A DNA stretch of 19,264 nucleotides, from assembly GCA_964468685.1 (NCBI GenBank), contig CAYXUH010000027.1, forward strand, positions 1-19,264, read 5' to 3'. A model generated the notes under the pieces. That model was not told where the DNA came from, did not search any database, and saw only the letters and a program-made list of their open reading frames with translations. This DNA comes from UBA6078 sp964468685 (GTDB lineage Bacteria; Desulfobacterota; Syntrophia; Syntrophales; UBA2210). Of the stretch, positions 14,790 to 19,264 are shown one piece after another (position 1 is the first letter of the stretch; each line of letters opens with the position of its first letter). The translations under genes and the position numbers were made by a program.

Positions 14790-16037
14790 TCAACCCTCAA
14801 ACCTCTTAAATACCACAACCGAATTGACACCACCAAACCCGAAGGTGTTCGACATGGCAGTCCTGATTTCCCGTCGCTGCGCCTGATTAGGTGTATAATT
14901 CAGGTCGCACTGCGGATCGGGATTGTCAAGATTTATCGTCGGAGGCACCACCCCCTCATGGATGACCTTGGCGGAAAAGATGGCCTCGACACCCCCCGCG
15001 GCGCCTAGCATATGTCCTGTCATGGATTTTGTCGAACTGATGACAACCTTCCGACTGTGTTCCCCGAAGACCGCCTTAATTGCCTCTGTTTCATACGCAT
15101 CGTTAAGAGGCGTCGATGTGCCGTGCGCGTTTATATAATCGATATCCGCAGGTCCCATTCCCGCGTCCTGCAGGGCGAGCCGCATGCACCTGGCAGCACC
15201 GGCATGTCCCGGGGGGGGGGCCGCCATGTGGAACGCGTCGCTCGTCGATCCGGCTCCCACGATCTCGGCATATATCCTGGCACCCCTTTCAAGGGCACAG
15301 GATAACTCTTCCAGGATTATAACGCCGGACCCCTCACCGATAATAAATCCGTCTCTGTCGCGGTCGAAGGGTCTGCTCGCCCGCTGGGGCTCATCGTTTC
15401 TGGTTGATATCGCTCTCATAGCGCCGAACGCCGCTATGGCAAGGGGAGCAACGGCCGCCTCCGTGCCGCCCGCTATCATGGCATCCGCGTATCCCCAAGC
15501 TATGGTCCTGAAGGCTCCGCTGATGGCACTGTTTCCCGCGGCGCATGCCGTTACGGTGCAGTCGATGGGCCCCTTGGCGCCGAACCGTATGGAGACCTGC
15601 CCCGAAGCCAGATTAGCCAGCACCGCTGGAACGGTGAAGGGAGAAATCTTTCCCGGTCCCAGGGTACGCAGGGTCTCATCTTCCTTTTCGATGGTGGCAA
15701 GACCCCCTATGGCGGAACCTAGGATAACTCCCACCCGCTCGGAATTTCCGTCCCCTATTGCCAGACCGGAATCGTGCAGGGCCATCTCCGAAGCGGCAAG
15801 GGCATAGACGATAAAATCATCCAGCCTGCGGTGCTCCTTGGCACCTACAAAGACCAGGGGATCAAACCCTTCGACCTCCCCCGCTATCTTCGTTTTGAAT
15901 GCGGTGGCGTCGAATCGGGTAATCTCTCCAATACCGGACCTTCCGGAACAAATTCCCGCCCAGGCGTCTTCCAGGCAACTGCCCACGGGGCTCACAATAC
16001 CGAGTCCCGTTATAACAACCCTTCGTTTCACCGTCAT
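14790..16037 (-). CDS. fabF: 3-oxoacyl-ACP synthase II
   Basis: FabF condenses malonyl-ACP with acyl-ACP during chain elongation. The 415-residue thiolase-fold protein begins RRVVITGLGIVSPVG and carries the complete Cys-His-His triad: C165 in CTVTACAAGNS, H305 in NAHGTSTPLND and H342 in KSMTGHMLGAAGG, with K337. The ending FGFGGVNSVVVFKR is typical. The gene contains a run of ten C on the coding strand around residues 273-275 (15211-15220), encoding Pro-Pro-Pro. It starts 2 nt after acpP and belongs to a fabD-fabG-acpP-fabF cluster. The length is normal and the frame is open. Confidence 0.97.
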   Translation of the reverse strand: MTVKRRVVITGLGIVSPVGSCLEDAWAGICSGRSGIGEITRFDATAFKTKIAGEVEGFDPLVFVGAKEHRRLDDFIVYALAASEMALHDSGLAIGDGNSERVGVILGSAIGGLATIEKEDETLRTLGPGKISPFTVPAVLANLASGQVSIRFGAKGPIDCTVTACAAGNSAISGAFRTIAWGYADAMIAGGTEAAVAPLAIAAFGAMRAISTRNDEPQRASRPFDRDRDGFIIGEGSGVIILEELSCALERGARIYAEIVGAGSTSDAFHMAAPPPGHAGAARCMRLALQDAGMGPADIDYINAHGTSTPLNDAYETEAIKAVFGEHSRKVVISSTKSMTGHMLGAAGGVEAIFSAKVIHEGVVPPTINLDNPDPQCDLNYTPNQAQRREIRTAMSNTFGFGGVNSVVVFKRFEG

Positions 16038-16039
16038 GA

Positions 16040-16279
16040 CTACGACATTCTTTCCTTTATATAATCAGTGATATCCCTGACAGTGCGTATCTTTGCCAGG
16101 TCATCATCGGATATCTCCAGCTCGAAGTGGTCTTCCATCGCCATAATCAGTTCCACGATGTCAAGTGAGTCGGCCCCGAGGTCATCTATAAACGCGGCAT
16201 CGGGAACACATTCCTCCTCTGTTATATCCAACTGTTCAATAATAATTTCCTTTACCTTTTCCTCAAGCTTAGTGGTCAT
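16040..16279 (-). CDS. acpP: Acyl carrier protein
   Basis: The 79-residue acidic four-helix carrier has the phosphopantetheine attachment serine S38 in the DLGADSLDIVEL motif. It holds growing acyl chains as thioesters for FabD, FabG and FabF, which flank it. The sequence is rich in Glu and Asp, as expected for recognition by its basic partner enzymes. GAGGAGG lies 7 nt before the ATG, the best ribosome site of the cluster, which fits the high amounts of AcpP usually needed. It follows fabG by 38 nt and precedes fabF by 2 nt. There is a single cysteine (C24), unusual but not disabling. Confidence 0.97.
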   Translation of the reverse strand: MTTKLEEKVKEIIIEQLDITEEECVPDAAFIDDLGADSLDIVELIMAMEDHFELEISDDDLAKIRTVRDITDYIKERMS

Positions 16280-16317
16280 TAAAACTCCTCCTCATGTATG
16301 TCAAATTTCAGCCTGCG

Positions 16318-17079
16318 TCACATATACAGCCCGCCATTGACGTGTATCACCTGCCCCGTGATGTAATCGGCCTTTCCAGAAACCAGAAATTCCACAACAC
16401 CGGCAACGTCATCCGGCATACCCGCTCTTCCGAGCGCTATCTGGTCCAGTGCCTCCCCCCTGCTTTTTCCCTCCATTAAGCCGGTCATATTGGTTTCGAT
16501 AAATCCCGGCGCAACGGCGTTGACACAGATATTTCTTGGACCCAGTTCCCGTGCCAGGGACTTTGTGAGCCCTATAATTCCCGCTTTTGATGCGGAGTAC
16601 GCTACCTGCCCGGCGTTTCCGGACAGGGCCACTACGGATGTCATATTAACGATGCGTCCCCACCGCTGTTTCATCATATATCGGGCGACAGCCCGGCAAC
16701 AGTTGAACGCCCCGGTGAGATTGACATCTATGACACTGCTCCACGCCTCAGGTTTCGTCCGTACAAAGAGGCCGCTGTGTGTTACCCCGGCATTGTTTAT
16801 CAGGATGTCGATCCGTCCCTTTTCTTCCGTTATACCCTTTACGGCACCCTGGACAGCATCGAAATCCGATACGTCACATCTCAAGAGACTCCCCGTGCCG
16901 TCCTGGTCTTGCACAATCTTCAGGGTCTCGTGGGCCGCCTCTTCACCTCGGACATAGTTTATATAGACAAAGGCCCCCGAGCGGGCAAGTTCCACCGCAA
17001 TAGCCCTTCCTATGCCCCTCGATCCACCCGTTATCAGAGCCGTTTTCCCATCCAGAGGTTTTTCGCCCGGTGTTTTCAT
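16318..17079 (-). CDS. fabG: 3-oxoacyl-ACP reductase
   Basis: FabG reduces 3-oxoacyl-ACP with NADPH. The 253-residue short-chain dehydrogenase has the cofactor motif TGGSRGIG at 17-24, NNAG at 95-98, and the catalytic set S148, Y161 and K165 in YSASK. The VAPGFIETNMT segment and the C-terminal YITGQVIHVNGGLYM are typical of true FabG proteins. The ATG at 17079 is supported only by a weak GGAT upstream, and no better in-frame start is seen. It lies between fabD (86-nt gap) and acpP (38-nt gap), which supports the fatty-acid role over other SDR activities. Confidence 0.96.
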   Translation of the reverse strand: MKTPGEKPLDGKTALITGGSRGIGRAIAVELARSGAFVYINYVRGEEAAHETLKIVQDQDGTGSLLRCDVSDFDAVQGAVKGITEEKGRIDILINNAGVTHSGLFVRTKPEAWSSVIDVNLTGAFNCCRAVARYMMKQRWGRIVNMTSVVALSGNAGQVAYSASKAGIIGLTKSLARELGPRNICVNAVAPGFIETNMTGLMEGKSRGEALDQIALGRAGMPDDVAGVVEFLVSGKADYITGQVIHVNGGLYM

Positions 17080-17165
17080 ATGAATGATCCGTGAGTTTTT
17101 CTAAGAGTGATCCTTACTACTGGTGTTTTGAAACTCAGACGGCATTTCCTCCATGCGTGACGGAT

Positions 17166-18119
17166 CTATGCCGCTTCGCCACCGTCAAAGAAATCGGCTG
17201 CCACTTCCAAAGAGGCTTTATCTTCTATGTTAAGGGTTTTGATATCCCTGTTTATCCTTCTTATAAGGCCCGTCAGCGTCTTTTTGGGTCCTATCTCAAT
17301 TATCGTCTGTATCCCCATCCGGGACATCAGTGCTACCGTTTCCTGCCACCGTACGGGAGAATTTAACTGCTGAGCCAAAAGTTTTTTGGTTGTACCCCTT
17401 GAATGCAGGACCTGCGGGTCAAAATTCGGTATTACCGGTATCCTGCAATCCTGTATCGCGACAGCGTCAAGATATTCTTTCAGCCTTTGTGCCGCCTCAT
17501 CGAGAAGGCTGCAGTGGCAGGGGACGCTTATGGGGAGCTTCACCGCCATTCGAGCGCCCTTTTCCTTTGCCTTCGTCATGGCATGCTCGACCGCCGCGGT
17601 GGATCCGGAGATAACAGACTGACCGGGGCTGTTGTCATTTGCTATCTCGACCACCCCGTCGTTCTTGTCCGCAGTCTGGCATATTTCTTCAACGGATTCC
17701 CGGTGGAGACCAATAATGGCTGCCATACAGCCTTCACCCGGAGGCACCGCTTCCTGCTGATAGTGGCCCCTCGCATATACGAGCCTTACGGCATCGGAAA
17801 AATCGATAGCCCCGGCAGCGCAGAGCGCGGCATACTCTCCCAGGCTGTGACCCGCCAAAACCTTCGGTTCTAAGCCTATCACACTTTCAAAGACCTGGTA
17901 GAGGGCAACATCCACGGTTAATACCGCCACCTGGGTGTTTGGCGTCAGATCAAGAGCCTCCTGCGGTCCTTCAAAGCAAAGCCTGGCAATGTCGATTTTG
18001 AGAGCCTTTTCCGCCCGGTCAAAAACCTCCCTTACTCCGTGGAACCCATCATACAGTTCCCTTCCCATCCCTACGTATTGTGAGCCCTGACCAGGAAAAA
18101 CTATACCTATGTTATCCAT
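17166..18119 (-). CDS. fabD: Malonyl-CoA:ACP transacylase
   Basis: FabD loads malonate from CoA onto ACP. The 317-residue protein starts with the oxyanion segment VFPGQGSQYVGMG, has the nucleophile elbow GHSLGEY with S92, and the catalytic histidine H202 in SVPCHCSLLDEAA. The family more often has PFHS here, so the cysteines beside H202 are a small deviation. The C-terminal IEIGPKKTLTGLIRR is typical. AAAAAGG abuts the ATG and GAGG lies 9 nt before it. In related genomes plsX and fabH stand between rpmF and fabD; here rpmF ends only 35 nt upstream. Confidence 0.97.
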   Translation of the reverse strand: MDNIGIVFPGQGSQYVGMGRELYDGFHGVREVFDRAEKALKIDIARLCFEGPQEALDLTPNTQVAVLTVDVALYQVFESVIGLEPKVLAGHSLGEYAALCAAGAIDFSDAVRLVYARGHYQQEAVPPGEGCMAAIIGLHRESVEEICQTADKNDGVVEIANDNSPGQSVISGSTAAVEHAMTKAKEKGARMAVKLPISVPCHCSLLDEAAQRLKEYLDAVAIQDCRIPVIPNFDPQVLHSRGTTKKLLAQQLNSPVRWQETVALMSRMGIQTIIEIGPKKTLTGLIRRINRDIKTLNIEDKASLEVAADFFDGGEAA

Positions 18120-18154
18120 ACCTTTTTGCCTCAGGGCACAGACTCCGGGAAGTT

Positions 18155-18331
18155 TTATTCAACGGAAATGACTTCACGCCCCTTGTAGAAACCACAATGG
18201 GGGCATGCGCGGTGGGGCAGCTTCGGTTCACTGCACTGTGGACATGTAGAGGTCGTAACGGCCGTAAGGGCGTCGTGAGACCTCCTCTTGTTTCTTCTTG
18301 TTCTTGAATGCCTATTGGTTGGATTTGCCAT
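18155..18331 (-). CDS. rpmF: 50S ribosomal protein L32
   Basis: This short gene encodes 58 residues starting MANPTNRHSRTRRNKRRSHD, the basic L32 N-terminus. A zinc ribbon follows with C30 and C33 (CPQC) and C43 and C46 (CPHC), then the ending GFYKGREVISVE. L32 sits in the large ribosomal subunit near the peptidyl-transferase region. All four zinc cysteines are kept, so this is a C+ form. AAAGG precedes the ATG by about 9 nt. It starts 7 nt after the yceD stop, and yceD-rpmF heads the fatty-acid operon in many bacteria. Confidence 0.97.
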   Translation of the reverse strand: MANPTNRHSRTRRNKRRSHDALTAVTTSTCPQCSEPKLPHRACPHCGFYKGREVISVE

Positions 18332-18338
18332 AATACTA

Positions 18339-18872
18339 CTACCTTTCCCTCTTCACTTTAAAATTTTTTAACGCAGCAAATGGACTGATTCTCTGCTGCG
18401 CCTCATGATCGCACTTTTCTCTATTAAGATTTATCCCGCAGGTGAAGCACAGCCCCTTACAGGAATCATTGCACAGGGGTTTAATCGGAACCTGGAGTAT
18501 GACCTGTTCGACTACAAGCTCAGCCAGATCTATTACATCACCGTTGTAGTTGCCGTATTCCATATCTTCATAGGTCAGTTCCAGCTCTTCTTCCAGATTT
18601 TCAGCAGGTGTCAGGACATACTTGAATTCAATCTCCACGGGAAAGTCAAATAGCTCAAGACATCTGCAGCACTCAAGCTGCCCTCCGGCTTCGATTCTGC
18701 CCTTAATTGACACATTATTCAAGACTTTTTCCACCAGGCACTGCACGTTGATCTTCCGGGCGTGCCAACCACAGTCATCACCCACCGGCAGTGAACGGTG
18801 AAACCATTCCCCACTTTTAGAGAACCGGAGCTTTAACCCATTTTCAGGAATATTTGAGATGTTGATCTGCAA
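18339..18872 (-). CDS. yceD: DUF177 / YceD family protein
   Basis: The 177-residue protein belongs to the YceD (DUF177) family found directly upstream of rpmF across bacteria. It has the expected N-terminus MQINISNIPENGLKL, the CRC segment ECCRCLELF with C68 and C71, and the C-terminal cysteine-rich PLCNDSCKGLCFTCGINLN (C134, C138, C142, C145), likely a metal-binding ribbon. Work on the family links it to 23S rRNA accumulation; the exact mechanism is not visible here. The start is a TTG at 18872, preceded by GGGA at about 6 nt; the nearby ATG at 18879 is in another frame. It is the first gene of the long minus-strand operon. Confidence 0.93.
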   Translation of the reverse strand: MQINISNIPENGLKLRFSKSGEWFHRSLPVGDDCGWHARKINVQCLVEKVLNNVSIKGRIEAGGQLECCRCLELFDFPVEIEFKYVLTPAENLEEELELTYEDMEYGNYNGDVIDLAELVVEQVILQVPIKPLCNDSCKGLCFTCGINLNREKCDHEAQQRISPFAALKNFKVKRER

Positions 18873-18911
18873 AACTCATCCCGTAAAAGATATATCCAAA
18901 AAAAAGAACGA

Positions 18912-18941
18912 AGCATAATTACAAAACGGGTTCAATGTCAA
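18912..18941 (-). promoter_or_regulatory. Promoter of the yceD-rpmF-fab operon
   Basis: On the minus strand a perfect TTGACA (18936-18941) is followed after 18 nt by TATGCT (18912-18917), four of six matches to the -10. Transcription would begin near 18905, in an A/T-rich stretch, about 30 nt before the yceD start. Confidence 0.6.
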
Positions 18942-18980
18942 GGAAATTTTACAATTATCCACGTAAGGCACACCGATACA

Positions 18981-19028
18981 AAAGGCGGAAGTGAAGGGAT
19001 GGCCGCCTTTGAAGTGCTTATTTTTCAC
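18981..19028. repeat. Nested, mutually exclusive inverted repeats
   Basis: AAAGGCGG (18981-18988) and CCGCCTTT (19003-19010) form a perfect 8-bp stem with a 14-nt loop. The loop starts with AAGTGAA, which can also pair with TTCACTT just downstream (about 19024-19030). A second AAGTG right after the first stem (19012-19016) competes for the same partner. On the minus strand the 8-bp stem is followed by TTTTG, a poor terminator tail. Confidence 0.5.
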
Positions 19029-19089
19029 TTGAAATCACCCATCAAATCTTTTAGATAGTGAAGTCTGGATAAGGACCTCAAAATAAATC

Positions 19090-19118
19090 TTGACTTTTGG
19101 AGCTTACTTGTCTAGATA
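19090..19118 (+). promoter_or_regulatory. Candidate tRNA operon promoter
   Basis: TTGACT (19090-19095) and TAGATA (19113-19118) are 17 nt apart on the plus strand, about 20 nt before the first tRNA. The sequence after the -10 (CCGCGAG) is GC-rich, as in discriminators of stringently controlled stable-RNA promoters. Confidence 0.5.
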
Positions 19119-19138
19119 CCGCGAGTCCACGACGATTC

Positions 19139-19212
19139 TGGGGGATCGTCTAGAGGTAGGGCTCAGGTTTCTGGAATCTGCTACCCAGGTTCGAATCCTG
19201 GTACCCCAGCCA
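19139..19212 (+). tRNA. tRNA-Gln (anticodon CTG)
   Basis: A full cloverleaf folds by eye: acceptor TGGGGGA with TACCCCA, D-stem GTCT/GGGC, anticodon stem CAGGT/ATCTG with loop TTCTGGA (anticodon CTG, reading CAG), T-arm CCAGG-TTCGAAT-CCTGG, discriminator G and an encoded CCA. The variable loop is 4 nt. Acceptor pair 6-67 is a G-A mismatch; most tRNA-Gln genes I recall have T-A here. Confidence 0.92.
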
Positions 19213-19213
19213 T

Positions 19214-19264
19214 GGTCCCATCGTCTAGCGGTTAGGACGCTGGCCTCTCACGCCGGAAACCGGG
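19214..19264 (+). tRNA. tRNA-Glu (anticodon CTC), cut by the window end
   Basis: Starts GGTCCCA one nucleotide after the tRNA-Gln CCA. The D-arm (GTCT/GGAC) and anticodon arm CTGGC-CTCTCAC-GCCGG are complete and give anticodon CTC (reads GAG). The T-arm and 3' acceptor strand lie beyond the right edge. It is presumably co-transcribed with tRNA-Gln. Confidence 0.93.

Larger units (their letters stand above)
18873..19138. other. Divergent intergenic region
   Basis: About 266 nt separate yceD from the tRNA genes and hold no convincing ORF. They contain a leftward promoter, a rightward tRNA promoter and a set of nested inverted repeats between them, each listed separately. Confidence 0.7.

Noticed and set aside
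17101..17154. 17-codon open frame on the minus strand between fabD and fabG, a possible leader peptide
   Set aside because: It has no ribosome site at proper distance, and no regulatory codon run or attenuator hairpin was seen.
1..19264. CRISPR arrays, insertion sequences, integrases or prophage genes
   Set aside because: No spaced direct repeats, transposase or integrase motifs were seen. The tRNAs at the right edge could be integration sites, but no flanking element is visible in the window.

Overview
The window reads as a chromosomal segment of an anaerobic Deltaproteobacteria-type organism (Desulfobacterota or a relative). Three things suggest this. The gene order yceD-rpmF-fab-acpP-fabF-rpiB-glyA-dCMP deaminase-nrdR-rib-nusB is the one known from that group. 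A BcrC/HgdB-type 2-hydroxyacyl-CoA dehydratase with its activase points to oxygen-sensitive acyl-CoA chemistry. No aerobic respiratory gene is present. The taxonomic call is an inference from gene content, not from a marker-gene search. All protein genes are on the minus strand, so transcription runs from right to left; only two tRNA genes at the right edge are on the plus strand.

Right edge (18873-19264): a divergent intergenic region. A sigma70-like promoter faces left into the large operon and another faces right into tRNA-Gln(CTG) and tRNA-Glu(CTC), the latter cut by the window end. A nested set of inverted repeats lies between them.

Central block (5812-18872): a dense, probably co-transcribed run of 16 genes. 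It encodes yceD (DUF177) and ribosomal protein L32, type II fatty-acid synthesis (fabD, fabG, acpP, fabF), ribose-5-phosphate isomerase B, serine hydroxymethyltransferase, dCMP deaminase, NrdR, riboflavin synthesis (ribE, ribBA, ribH), NusB, an orphan leucyl-aminopeptidase N-terminal domain, and the TrkA/TrkH potassium uptake pair. Most neighbours overlap or lie within 50 nt. Compared with the order usual in this group, plsX and fabH are missing between rpmF and fabD, and ribD is missing between nrdR and ribE.

Left-centre block (2392-5566): a three-gene unit with two [4Fe-4S] dehydratase/reductase-type subunits (BcrC/HgdB-like, then HgdA/BcrB-like) followed by the ASKHA-fold ATPase that would energise them. 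The substrate cannot be read from sequence.

Left block (1-2181): a translationally coupled cassette of a GT4 glycosyltransferase, a class I SAM methyltransferase and the N-terminus of a prenyltransferase/squalene-cyclase-like toroid protein that runs off the left edge. I know of no assigned function for this combination; it is the best candidate here for an undescribed pathway.

No CRISPR array, insertion sequence, phage gene or rRNA is visible.
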